This document shows positions 1 through 6,244 of a DNA stretch of 8,916 nt, piece after piece. How positions within the stretch are numbered: position 1 is the stretch's first letter; every line of letters begins with the position of its first letter. Origin of the DNA: JAYZDB01 sp036338025 (GTDB lineage: Bacteria; Planctomycetota; UBA1135; UBA2386). Where the stretch lies: positions 1-8,916 of the forward strand of contig JAYZDB010000333.1 in the NCBI GenBank assembly GCA_036338025.1, given 5' to 3'. Under the pieces are notes generated by a model that did no database searches, was not told the DNA's origin, and saw nothing but the letters and a program-made list of their open reading frames with translations. The translations under genes were made by a program, and so were the position numbers.

Positions 1-2
1 TG

Positions 3-206
3 TTGGCCTTCACCGATGGAATTGACGAGTGTCATTACCGTCACCCGGAGACTTCGGTGACGCCAGACTTGATGCAGAGCCTGTTCGAGATCTCGGGAGA
101 CGACACCGAGGGTTATGTCCGCGCCGTGGTCGACCTTGCCCTCGCTGGTGTGGACGGGAACCCGGGTGGGCAGGACAACATCGCGTTGGTTGCGACGCGC
201 GCGTGA
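3..206 (+). CDS. PP2C-type protein phosphatase, C-terminal fragment (5' end outside window)
   Basis: The frame is open from the window edge to a TGA at 204-206, so only the last 67 or so residues are visible. Two features fit the end of a bacterial PP2C/Stp1-like Ser/Thr phosphatase. 'LAFTDGIDE' near the start resembles the metal-binding 'lxxSDGl' strand, whose Asp binds the catalytic metal. 'NPGGQDNIALVATR' near the end is the family's closing 'GGxDNxxxxxv' motif, whose Asp also binds metal. Between them is a helical stretch of about 40 residues, as expected. Such enzymes remove phosphate from Ser/Thr proteins in the cytosol and often oppose Hanks-type kinases. No kinase is visible because the upstream DNA is missing. 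The first codon in the window (TTG) is almost certainly internal. The thioesterase gene follows 24 bases later on the same strand, so cotranscription is possible but the two roles are not obviously linked. Confidence 0.72.
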   Translation: MAFTDGIDECHYRHPETSVTPDLMQSLFEISGDDTEGYVRAVVDLALAGVDGNPGGQDNIALVATRA

Positions 207-218
207 CGGTCCTTGCGT

Positions 219-224
219 TAGAGT
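219..224 (+). promoter_or_regulatory. TAGAGT -10-like hexamer before thioesterase
   Basis: TAGAGT fits the TAnnnT -10 pattern and ends 6 bases before the ATG at 231, which would place the transcription start on the ATG (leaderless). I see no convincing -35 element at normal spacing. The TAG is also an in-frame stop for the thioesterase frame, so the match could be chance. A GGAG at 225-228 lies only 2 bases from the ATG, too close for a normal ribosome binding site. Confidence 0.25.
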
Positions 225-230
225 GGAGCC

Positions 231-716
231 ATGGTTGAACACCTGCCCTACAGCCGCGGATGCTTCGTCTGCGGGGTCGAAAACACCAATGGATTTGGCC
301 TGAGATTTCATGCTGACGCTGAGGCGGTGCACGCAGAGTTCACTCCAGGCCAGCAGCATGCCGGCTACCCGGGACTTCTACACGGTGGGGCCATTGCGGC
401 GATCTTGGACGAGGCGATGTTCTGGGCCGCGACGCATGGGTCCGGGCGGATGCACGTGTCTGTGGACTTGAGCGTCCGGTACCGGAGCAAGGTCTCGGTC
501 GGAGAACTTCACCGTGTCGAAGCGCGTTTGGTGTTGGCGCGGGGTCCGGTCTGCAAGACCGAGGCCAGCTTGCTGGATGCGGCGGGAGCAGTATGTGTGA
601 CGGCAACGGGCAAGTTCATGCCACTCCCCCAAGAGGAAGTGCCGCATGTGCTCGCTGACTTCTTTCCTGATCCCGAGACGGTGGACCCGAAACGCTACGT
701 CTTACACGCGCCGTAG
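231..716 (+). CDS. PaaI-like hotdog-fold acyl-CoA thioesterase
   Basis: This is a complete 161-residue protein, the usual length for a single hotdog domain. The N-terminal 'CFVCGVENTNGFGL' (residues 11-24) matches the CxxCGxxNxxGL opening seen in many PaaI/THEM4-type thioesterases. The core 'LLHGGAIAAILDEAM' (residues 49-63) holds the HGG turn and the acidic pair D60-E61 on the long hotdog helix, where the family places its catalytic acid and CoA site. The strand 'VSVDLSVRYRSKV' (76-88) follows as expected. The family hydrolyses acyl-CoA thioesters in the cytosol, usually as a dimer or tetramer. The substrate cannot be read from the sequence. The ATG at 231 is the first start after an in-frame TAG at 219. 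The Pro-rich tail after residue 130 is an extension beyond the core fold. The gene's 3' end overlaps the convergent permease gene by 15 bases. Confidence 0.88.
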   Translation: MVEHLPYSRGCFVCGVENTNGFGLRFHADAEAVHAEFTPGQQHAGYPGLLHGGAIAAILDEAMFWAATHGSGRMHVSVDLSVRYRSKVSVGELHRVEARLVLARGPVCKTEASLLDAAGAVCVTATGKFMPLPQEEVPHVLADFFPDPETVDPKRYVLHAP

Positions 717-724
717 CGCTTCGG
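687..724. terminator. Inverted repeat over convergent stop codons (possible bidirectional hairpin)
   Basis: Arms 687-699 and 712-724 are complementary over 13 positions with a single mismatch (A692 against C719), around a 12-base loop. On the minus-strand RNA the mismatch becomes a G-U wobble, so the stem would be continuous. The loop holds the permease stop (TAA, 702-704 on the minus strand) and the right arm holds the thioesterase stop (TAG, 714-716). No T-run follows on either side, so it is not a textbook intrinsic terminator. It could stabilise 3' ends or pause polymerase between the convergent units. Confidence 0.4.
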
Positions 725-1871
725 TTGGCTTCATGCGCGCGGCCCGGATGGCGGGGATTCCGCCGCCGAACAGACCGAGGAAGATCGAAAACCCGATCGC
801 GACGGCGAGTACCAGCGGCGTTGTCTGGAACGCGAAGGCGACCTCCGTGAAGGTTGCAAAGTTGGTTGTCCCGGTTTGAATGCCATTGAGAGGCAGCACC
901 AGCAAACAACCAAGCAGACCGCCTGCCAGACCAATCACGATGGCCTCGAGTTGGAAGGCCAGGAAGATCGCGAACGGCCTGTAGCCAACCGACATCAGTA
1001 TTCCGATCTCTCCCATCCGAGCGGTCAGGGCCGACAGCATGGCGTTGGTGCCCGTGAACACCGCTGCGATGCCCATGATGACTGCGAGCAGACTGCCGAG
1101 AAAGAAGAACGTGATCGAGAGTGCGAGAGTCTGGCTCTCGAGGTACGCCTTCTCCGTCTGTAGCTTGGCGGGGACCTGCTTGTCGTTCTCGAGTCGCTCA
1201 GAGAAAGCCTCCACCTTGCTCGGGTCCTTCAGGACGGCGATCAAGCGGCTGAAACTCCGACGGTTGAGCGCCGACAGCATGCGATCGGCGTCGCCCCAGA
1301 TTTCTGATCGGAAGGAGCCCTTCGACTTGAACACACCCACCACCTTGAACGGTGTGGTATTGAGCATGATCGTCGCGTCGGTCTGGCAATTGCGGATGCG
1401 GCCGACGAGCGACTGGCCGACGATCACCTCATCAGTCCCCGGTTGGAAGTTGCGTCCATCCACTATCTGCAGGTCATCGCCGTGGATCTCGAAGGTCTTG
1501 GGCTGCACGCCGCGGATCGGCACATTGGTCTCTCCGCCGTCGACCTTGAATCGTCGGACAGCCAGGTAGACTTCCGCCGAGGCAAGGGGTTGTCCATCCG
1601 AGCCCAGGGCGATTTCAGGCGAGCTCTTGATCAGGATGTCGGATCGGTCACGGGGAAACGCGCTCTCGCCCTCGGATGTGGCTCCCGGCCGCAGCAACAC
1701 GACGAGATCGGTGCGGCCATGCTCGACGAACATGGTGGCGAAGCCTTGTTGAAGCGCGAGTACGCCCGCCAGCACTGCGACTGTCGCGCCCATACTGCAG
1801 ATGGTGAGAATGGTCGTGCTACGACGAGTGAACAGGCTTCGAACGGTGTAGTTGAGGGGGACGAGCGCCAT
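702..1871 (-). CDS. FtsX/MacB-type ABC transporter permease, second subunit
   Basis: This 389-residue membrane subunit has the four-helix layout of the MacB/LolCE/FtsX permeases. TM1 lies at about 20-44. A large extracytoplasmic domain covers about 45-250. TM2 (about 252-275), TM3 (about 301-327) and TM4 (about 352-374) follow. The loop after TM2, 'ARMGEIGILMSVGYR' (284-298), is the coupling helix that contacts the ATPase. The C-terminal 'IPAIRAARMKPTEALRRV' is the typical FtsX ending. Family members do not move cargo through a channel. They use ATP-driven movement of the extracytoplasmic domain to extrude substrates or lipids (mechanotransmission). The gene starts 2 bases after the stop of the first permease (TGATCATG), so translation is probably coupled. 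A GAGGG lies 11 bases upstream of the ATG. The two permeases share the fold but clearly differ in sequence, which suggests a heterodimer. The gene ends convergently with the thioesterase gene. Confidence 0.9.
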   Translation of the reverse strand: MALVPLNYTVRSLFTRRSTTILTICSMGATVAVLAGVLALQQGFATMFVEHGRTDLVVLLRPGATSEGESAFPRDRSDILIKSSPEIALGSDGQPLASAEVYLAVRRFKVDGGETNVPIRGVQPKTFEIHGDDLQIVDGRNFQPGTDEVIVGQSLVGRIRNCQTDATIMLNTTPFKVVGVFKSKGSFRSEIWGDADRMLSALNRRSFSRLIAVLKDPSKVEAFSERLENDKQVPAKLQTEKAYLESQTLALSITFFFLGSLLAVIMGIAAVFTGTNAMLSALTARMGEIGILMSVGYRPFAIFLAFQLEAIVIGLAGGLLGCLLVLPLNGIQTGTTNFATFTEVAFAFQTTPLVLAVAIGFSIFLGLFGGGIPAIRAARMKPTEALRRV

Positions 1872-1873
1872 GA

Positions 1874-3040
1874 TCAGTCTTGCCCTCGAAGGCCTTGCAG
1901 CGGCGTCAGATTCCGGATGCGCATGCCCGGTAAGAGTCCCGCGAGGACTCCGATACCAGCCGCGATCGCCAGTCCGACCAGCAGGGTATTCGTGGACATT
2001 GCGAAGCCGGGAAATTGCTGGGTCAAAGCCATGCGCATCCCGGGTTCGAGCAATTTGGCGACGCCCAGTGCCACCAGACCACCCGACAGACTCAGGACCA
2101 GGGACTCGATGATCATCAACCGAAACACAGCGCCGTCCTGAAATCCTATCGCCTTCATGATTCCGACGTCGCGTGTCCGTTCCTGGCCGATCGTGAGCAT
2201 GGTGTTGAGAACGGCGAAGAAGATCGCGACCAGCACTGCGCCACCGATCGAGCGCAAGAGGAGCGGGATGTTCCCGAGCATGGACACGAATTGACGTCCA
2301 AACTCGGCCTCAGTGGTTGCGTTGACCCTCTGGGGTCCGTTTTCGAACATGGCGTTGATCGCGGATTGGACCTGCCCGGGGTCGGCACCGTCGCGGACCT
2401 TTGCGAGATAGACTCCCACACCGATTTCGCCATCTGTATCGCCGGACTCGATCGCCTCCTTGAGGTAGTCGAAGTGAAAATACAAGGTGCCCTGATCAAC
2501 AACGGCTGTCTTGGACTCGTAGATTCCCTCGACCTTGAACTCCCATGGCGACCCGTCTGGGCGCGGGAAGATACGACCTATGATCGGAACCGTATCACCG
2601 ACGCGGAATCCGTACTTGAGTGCAATGTCCTTGCCGACCAGGCAGCCTGTCCGGTTGCCCTCAAAGTTCTTGTAGTGTTCGTCATCTACGATGATCTCGG
2701 GGTAGCTCTTTCGAAACGTCTCCGGATCCACCCCGAATTGGGCGAAGAAATTCGACTCCTCCTTGTAGATGCCGCCGAACCACTGCCACTTGCACGCCCA
2801 CTCGACGCCCTCGACGGTTGCGATCTTGCTCTCGTAGGCCAGAGGCAGGTCTACGAACAGGCTCACCGCCGACTGCACCCATAGACGTTGGGTGGAAGCT
2901 GAGCGTACGCCCGCATCCAAGGTTGACACGACCGCTTGTAGGAAGCTGAGGAGGAATACGGCGAAGAACACTGCGCCGGAGGTGAGGAAGTTCCGCAGCG
3001 GATGCGCGAGCAGGTTGCGCAACACGATCTTGAGGGTCAT
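1874..3040 (-). CDS. FtsX/MacB-type ABC transporter permease, first subunit
   Basis: The protein has 388 residues. TM1 lies at about 18-38, directly after a short basic N-terminus. It is followed by a MacB-type extracytoplasmic domain (about 40-255), then TM2 (260-282), TM3 (307-330) and TM4 (352-374). 'GQERTRDVGIMKAIGFQ' (285-301) is the coupling helix for the nucleotide-binding subunit and closely matches the conserved 'ERxREIGxxKAiG' of FtsX-like permeases. The C-terminus ends 'LTPLQGLRGQD', again family-typical. Its ATG overlaps the ATPase stop codon (ATGA, 3037-3040), which strongly supports the start and translational coupling. It probably pairs with the adjacent permease as a heterodimer under one ATPase dimer, as LolC and LolE do. 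The periplasmic domain should dock with the HlyD-type adaptor encoded upstream. There are no frameshifts or missing segments. The cargo is unknown. Confidence 0.9.
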   Translation of the reverse strand: MTLKIVLRNLLAHPLRNFLTSGAVFFAVFLLSFLQAVVSTLDAGVRSASTQRLWVQSAVSLFVDLPLAYESKIATVEGVEWACKWQWFGGIYKEESNFFAQFGVDPETFRKSYPEIIVDDEHYKNFEGNRTGCLVGKDIALKYGFRVGDTVPIIGRIFPRPDGSPWEFKVEGIYESKTAVVDQGTLYFHFDYLKEAIESGDTDGEIGVGVYLAKVRDGADPGQVQSAINAMFENGPQRVNATTEAEFGRQFVSMLGNIPLLLRSIGGAVLVAIFFAVLNTMLTIGQERTRDVGIMKAIGFQDGAVFRLMIIESLVLSLSGGLVALGVAKLLEPGMRMALTQQFPGFAMSTNTLLVGLAIAAGIGVLAGLLPGMRIRNLTPLQGLRGQD

Positions 3041-3768
3041 GAGGGAGCGTCTTCCCCAGCGTTTCCGCCCACCGGAACATTGCCGTTGGCGTCCCTTCGT
3101 CCGAGCCGGCCCTTGTCGAGGTGGACGATTTCTCGGGCGTGTTCCGCAGCCAGCGGGTCGTGGGTGACCATCAGGATGGTTTTGCCCATCTCCTTGTTGA
3201 GCCGCTCCAGGAGGACCAGCACTTGCTCGGCGGAGCCGCGATCGAGGTCGCCGGTCGGCTCGTCAGCGAGGACCACGGTCGGATCCATGGCGATAGCCCG
3301 GGCGATGGCGACCCGCTGCTCCTGGCCACCGGAGAGTTCGCGGGGGCGGTGGTTTTCGCGATCCCCGAGACCCACCAGATCCAACGCATGCCGGGCCTGG
3401 TCACGCCGCTGCGTCTTGCTCAGTGGGGTGAGTTGCAGAGGCAGTGCGACGTTCTCGAGAGCTGTCAGAACCGGTAGCAGGTTGAAGCCCTGGAAAACGA
3501 ATCCGACCTTGTCGGCCCGCCACTGGGCGAGTTCCTTACTGGTCATGGTGGCGAGGTCCTCGCCGTCGACCACGACCTGCCCGGAGTCAGGTTGGTCGAG
3601 CCCGCCTATCAGGTTGAGTAGCGTGGTCTTCCCCGATCCAGATGGTCCCATCAGCGCGTAGAAGCTGCCGCCTTCCATCTCGAGATCGAGTTGTTGGAGC
3701 ACCTCCAGGGACTCACCTCCACGTTGGTAAGTCCGGCTGACGTTCTTGAGATCGATGAGGTGTGGCAT
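3037..3768 (-). CDS. LolD/MacB-type ABC transporter ATPase
   Basis: This 243-residue nucleotide-binding subunit has every ABC motif intact. Walker A is GPSGSGKT (41-48) and the Q-loop is VFQGFNLLP (91-99, Q93). The signature is LSGGQ (145-149), followed by EQRVAIARA. Walker B is VVLADE (165-170, catalytic E170). The D-loop is around GDLD (173-176) and the switch histidine is H203 in 'MVTHD'. The arrangement and length match the LolD/MacB/FtsE branch, which energises FtsX-type permeases from the cytosolic face of the inner membrane. Unlike MacB itself, the ATPase is not fused to a permease. The start ATG at 3768 has no clear Shine-Dalgarno sequence. The gene lies 42 bases after the adaptor gene, and its stop overlaps the first permease start by four bases. 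The final 20 or so residues (Gly/Asn-rich after position 222) are a variable tail with no recognisable motif. Confidence 0.95.
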   Translation of the reverse strand: MPHLIDLKNVSRTYQRGGESLEVLQQLDLEMEGGSFYALMGPSGSGKTTLLNLIGGLDQPDSGQVVVDGEDLATMTSKELAQWRADKVGFVFQGFNLLPVLTALENVALPLQLTPLSKTQRRDQARHALDLVGLGDRENHRPRELSGGQEQRVAIARAIAMDPTVVLADEPTGDLDRGSAEQVLVLLERLNKEMGKTILMVTHDPLAAEHAREIVHLDKGRLGRRDANGNVPVGGNAGEDAPS

Positions 3769-3795
3769 GAATTCACACAGACGTGAACCGGGATT

Positions 3796-3810
3796 GAGAA
3801 GGGTATTCTC
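3796..3810 (-). other. Small hairpin in adaptor-ATPase gap
   Basis: GAGAA (3796-3800) and TTCTC (3806-3810) flank a 5-base loop directly after the adaptor stop codon. A 5-bp A/U-containing stem without a T-run is too weak to call a terminator. It might tune mRNA stability between adaptor and ATPase, or be chance. Confidence 0.15.
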
Positions 3811-5232
3811 TTACTTGGTGTCGAACAGGTAGACGCGACTTCCGTCGTCGAGGTCACTCGACGGTTTGGTGACGATCTGCTGATCGATTTTGAGCCCCGA
3901 GATTACCTCGACCTTGCCCGCCTTGCGCTTGCCAATCTCGACGGTCTGGAACCGGACCGTATTGCGCTCCAATACGAACACCCCGGTTTGGCCCTGGATT
4001 TCGACCAAGGTGTCCTCAGGGATGAGAATCTGCGCAGTACCTACGGCGTCGGTTGCTGCCTTGCCATCCGAGAGGAACACGACGCGGACGCCCATGTCGG
4101 GACGGAGATCCTTATCACGTTTTTCGAATACGACGCGAACTTCGATGCTGGCTTTTTGCCGGCTGGCGGTTGGCCAGATTCTCGAGACGCGGCCGGGGTA
4201 GGTGCGTCCTGGGTAGGCGTCGAGATAGATGTTGGCTGCGGCTCCGAGCTTGACCGAGGCGATACTCGTTTCCGGAACATCCGCTTGCACCTCGAGCGAT
4301 GCGAAATCGACCATCGTGCAAACCGAACCACGCGCGCTGTTGCCGCCCAGTGAGGTTGGTGACACTACCTCGCCGACTTCTGCATCCTTGAGCACGACGA
4401 TGCCGTTGAATGGTGCGCGGACGTAGGTCTTGTCGAGGGTTGCCTTGGCTTGTTTCTCAACCGAAATAGCGACCGCGTGCTGAGCCTCGGCGACTTTCAC
4501 GTTGGCTTCCGATACCGACACCTTGTGTTTGCCGTCACGGCTTTCAGCGACCGCGGCTTGCTTTCGAGCTTCGGCGGTTGCTAGCCGTGCTTTTGCTGCG
4601 TCGAGTTCGGCCTGGCTGGCGTCGACATCGTCTTGGGATGCAATCTTGCGGTTGAAGAGATCCTGGGTTCGGCCGAACCGCGCCTGCGCCAGGCGAAGGT
4701 TGGCGTGCGCCTCATCGGTTTGCGCCCGGGCGATCTGTTCGCCCTTCAGTCTTCTTTGTTCATCGGCCCTCGAGGCTTGTACTGCTGCTGTCGCGCGGGC
4801 GACATCAGCCTTGGCAGCGACCGTGTTGGCCTTGGTCCTTTCGAAATTAGCCGCAACCTCTGCGTAGAACAGTCGTGCGACAACATCACCTTTCTTGACG
4901 ACCGACCCTTCCGTGACATGGAGTTCGACGATGCGACCTGGCGTGTCGGCAGATAGTGCGGCTCGCCTGGCAGCTACGATGTAGCCGTTGGCGGCGGTGC
5001 CTGACACCGCTCCGACCAAAGCCGGGTGGCTCTCTACCACCCTGGTGACGCGAACGTGCGGGAGGCGAAATCGGTCGAGGAAGTCCAGGACGGGGCGGTA
5101 GAAGACCCAGGCAACCCCGGCAAGCACGATCAGTCCGACTGTCCGCACAAACCAGGGGTTTGTGGCTCGTCGTGAACCAGGTCGTTTTGGGGCCGGGTTG
5201 CGGTCTATCTTGAGTGCTGAGAGGTCATCCAA
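3811..5232 (-). CDS. HlyD/MacA-type periplasmic adaptor subunit of ABC exporter
   Basis: From the TTG at 5232 the protein has 473 residues. A short basic cytosolic segment (with 'LSALKIDR' and 'PKRPGSRR') precedes one membrane anchor at about 29-49 (VRTVGLIVLAGVAWVFY). The first lipoyl half-motif follows (about 79-118, 'GRIVELHVTEGSVVKKGDVV'). Next is a long Ala/Glu/Arg-rich coiled-coil hairpin (about 122-266) and the second lipoyl half (TYVRAPFNGIVV, 269-280). A beta-barrel domain (about 308-390) and a membrane-proximal domain to the end complete it. This is the layout of adaptors that bridge an inner-membrane ABC permease and an outer-membrane TolC-type duct. The start is uncertain: there is no ATG before the anchor. 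In-frame options are TTG 5388 (overlaps the methyltransferase gene by 79 bases), TTG 5295, TTG 5232 and GTG 5148. I chose 5232 because it places 'LSALKIDR' at the N-terminus, as I recall in related adaptors, avoids overlap, and has a GGA 7 bases upstream. Confidence 0.9.
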   Translation of the reverse strand: MDDLSALKIDRNPAPKRPGSRRATNPWFVRTVGLIVLAGVAWVFYRPVLDFLDRFRLPHVRVTRVVESHPALVGAVSGTAANGYIVAARRAALSADTPGRIVELHVTEGSVVKKGDVVARLFYAEVAANFERTKANTVAAKADVARATAAVQASRADEQRRLKGEQIARAQTDEAHANLRLAQARFGRTQDLFNRKIASQDDVDASQAELDAAKARLATAEARKQAAVAESRDGKHKVSVSEANVKVAEAQHAVAISVEKQAKATLDKTYVRAPFNGIVVLKDAEVGEVVSPTSLGGNSARGSVCTMVDFASLEVQADVPETSIASVKLGAAANIYLDAYPGRTYPGRVSRIWPTASRQKASIEVRVVFEKRDKDLRPDMGVRVVFLSDGKAATDAVGTAQILIPEDTLVEIQGQTGVFVLERNTVRFQTVEIGKRKAGKVEVISGLKIDQQIVTKPSSDLDDGSRVYLFDTK

Positions 5233-5309
5233 TGCAGAATCCGGGGACAGATGTTGCTCACTGCAGAGATTCCCCCAGACGCCGGTCTTGTGCAACCTTG
5301 GTGGCTGAT

Positions 5310-6044
5310 TCAGCGGACTACACAGTATCGCTGACAGACCCAGTCGGGTCCGGCCGAGCCGGACTCGCTGATGTCCACCAGTCGGCAACTGCTTTCTACG
5401 ACCAGCTTCCGGACGCGTTCGGGGGGTGTCCCGAACATGTCCATTACCGGCTGACCGCGTACGCTCCGGAGCCAGAGTAGTTGGGCCGAGCGGATTACTT
5501 TGGACAGCAGTACACCGAGGCGTGACCGGTCGCGCCTGGGGCGGATCGGTATCTCAAAAACCAGTGCCCCGCCGGTCCGCAGCAGGCGACAGAGCTCGCG
5601 GATGTAGCTGTGCCCCAATTCCGGCGGCATGTGCTGCAAGGTGAGGTTGGAGTAGAGGAAGTCGAAGCTTTGGGCCGGGAACATCCGCAGGTCGGGGGCT
5701 GTGTTGTGGTGGTAGCTGCAAGCTGCACCGTGCCTGTTGATCGTGCGGGCCTGGCCGATCATGGACTCCGCAATGTCGATGCCATCGACCTTCTCGAAGT
5801 GCTCGGCGAGCGCCTGGGACAGCCGCCCGACGCCGCAGCCGAAATCGAGGGCGTTCCGTCGAGGTAGGTCGGGTTGGAACCTTGTGACGCACGCAAGGGC
5901 TTCCTCGATCTCCGTACGGCCGGTTTGCAAGAATTCGTGAAGGTCCCAGCGATTGTCGCGTTTGTCATCGTGACTGAGGATTGCCCACAGAGGGTCCCGC
6001 TGTCCGAGTTCATCCCAGGTTCTGGATAGTTGGCGCAGGTTCAT
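5310..6044 (-). CDS. Class I SAM-dependent methyltransferase
   Basis: This 244-residue protein has a Rossmann-type methyltransferase core. Motif I is ALDFGCGVGR (65-74), the glycine-rich SAM-binding loop. The acidic residue after strand 2 is D90 in 'GIDIAESMI', which should bind the SAM ribose. 'FDFLYSNLTLQHMP' (127-140) and 'LLRTGGALVFEIP' (154-166) match motifs after strands 4 and 5. The N-terminal segment 'RTWDELGQRDPLWAIL' with 'RWDLHEFLQTGRTEI' is a helical cap seen in many Methyltransf_11/25-type enzymes. The acceptor is unknown; small-molecule or lipid methylation is more likely than nucleic acid, as no RNA- or DNA-binding domain is visible. There is no signal peptide, so it acts in the cytosol. 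It is the first gene of the minus-strand run, 77 bases before the adaptor start. It may modify the cargo of the exporter, which is inference from position only. No clear Shine-Dalgarno sequence precedes the ATG. Confidence 0.88.
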   Translation of the reverse strand: MNLRQLSRTWDELGQRDPLWAILSHDDKRDNRWDLHEFLQTGRTEIEEALACVTRFQPDLPRRNALDFGCGVGRLSQALAEHFEKVDGIDIAESMIGQARTINRHGAACSYHHNTAPDLRMFPAQSFDFLYSNLTLQHMPPELGHSYIRELCRLLRTGGALVFEIPIRPRRDRSRLGVLLSKVIRSAQLLWLRSVRGQPVMDMFGTPPERVRKLVVESSCRLVDISESGSAGPDWVCQRYCVVR

Positions 6045-6183
6045 TGGGAGTTCAGATCATGTCGTTGACGTGCCCACGATCAGAGGTCGGTTTGTTGGAA
6101 TGTAGTGCGGGTGGAGCGATTGCAGCTATTCCATGGACCGAAACCCTGAACGCGGGAACTCTCGGGTTGAGAACTGCACTCAT

Positions 6184-6194
6184 GACCTGAGGTC
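6184..6194. promoter_or_regulatory. Short palindrome in -35 region (possible operator)
   Basis: GACCT-G-AGGTC is a perfect palindrome with 5-bp arms around one base. It lies 13 bases upstream of the TATACT hexamer at 6208, so a bound protein would cover the -35 position of the gene that starts at 6245. No regulator gene is nearby to match it, and an 11-base palindrome can occur by chance. Confidence 0.25.
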
Positions 6195-6207
6195 GTCGTG
6201 GCTGGTC

Positions 6208-6213
6208 TATACT
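6208..6213 (+). promoter_or_regulatory. TATACT -10-like hexamer
   Basis: TATACT differs from the TATAAT consensus at one position and stands out in G+C-rich surroundings. The expected start of transcription is about 6220, giving a leader of about 25 bases that includes the GAGGA ribosome binding site. A good -35 is lacking at 17 bases upstream. Confidence 0.4.
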
Positions 6214-6216
6214 GTC

Positions 6217-6230
6217 GTTGGATCTCCAAC
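6217..6230 (+). promoter_or_regulatory. Palindrome at predicted start of transcription
   Basis: GTTGGA-TC-TCCAAC has 6-bp arms. In RNA it could form a 5-bp stem with an AUCU loop only 4 bases before the GAGGA at 6235. On DNA it would be an operator straddling the start site. Which of these, if either, is real cannot be decided here. Confidence 0.25.
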
Positions 6231-6234
6231 CACT

Positions 6235-6239
6235 GAGGA
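6235..6239 (+). promoter_or_regulatory. Ribosome binding site GAGGA deciding the TTG start at 6245
   Basis: GAGGA lies 5 bases before TTG 6245 and is the clearest Shine-Dalgarno match in the window. It favours this start over the earlier in-frame TTG at 6218, which lies only 4 bases after the -10-like hexamer. Confidence 0.55.
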
Positions 6240-6244
6240 TTCTC

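Noticed and set aside
2015..2884. Long + strand open frame (289 codons) antisense to the first permease
   Set aside because: The minus-strand frame encodes a clear FtsX-type permease with all helices; the antisense frame is a G+C-rich codon shadow with no domain pattern.
3037..6044. Reading the operon as a classical MacAB or Lol system and naming genes macA, macB or lolD
   Set aside because: ATPase and permease are separate, there are two permeases, and the adaptor rules out plain LolCDE; a specific symbol would overstate what the sequence shows.
5981..6190. Open frame of 69 codons on the + strand over the divergent intergenic region
   Set aside because: It begins antisense to the methyltransferase N-terminus, has no ribosome binding site, and its product has no recognisable pattern.
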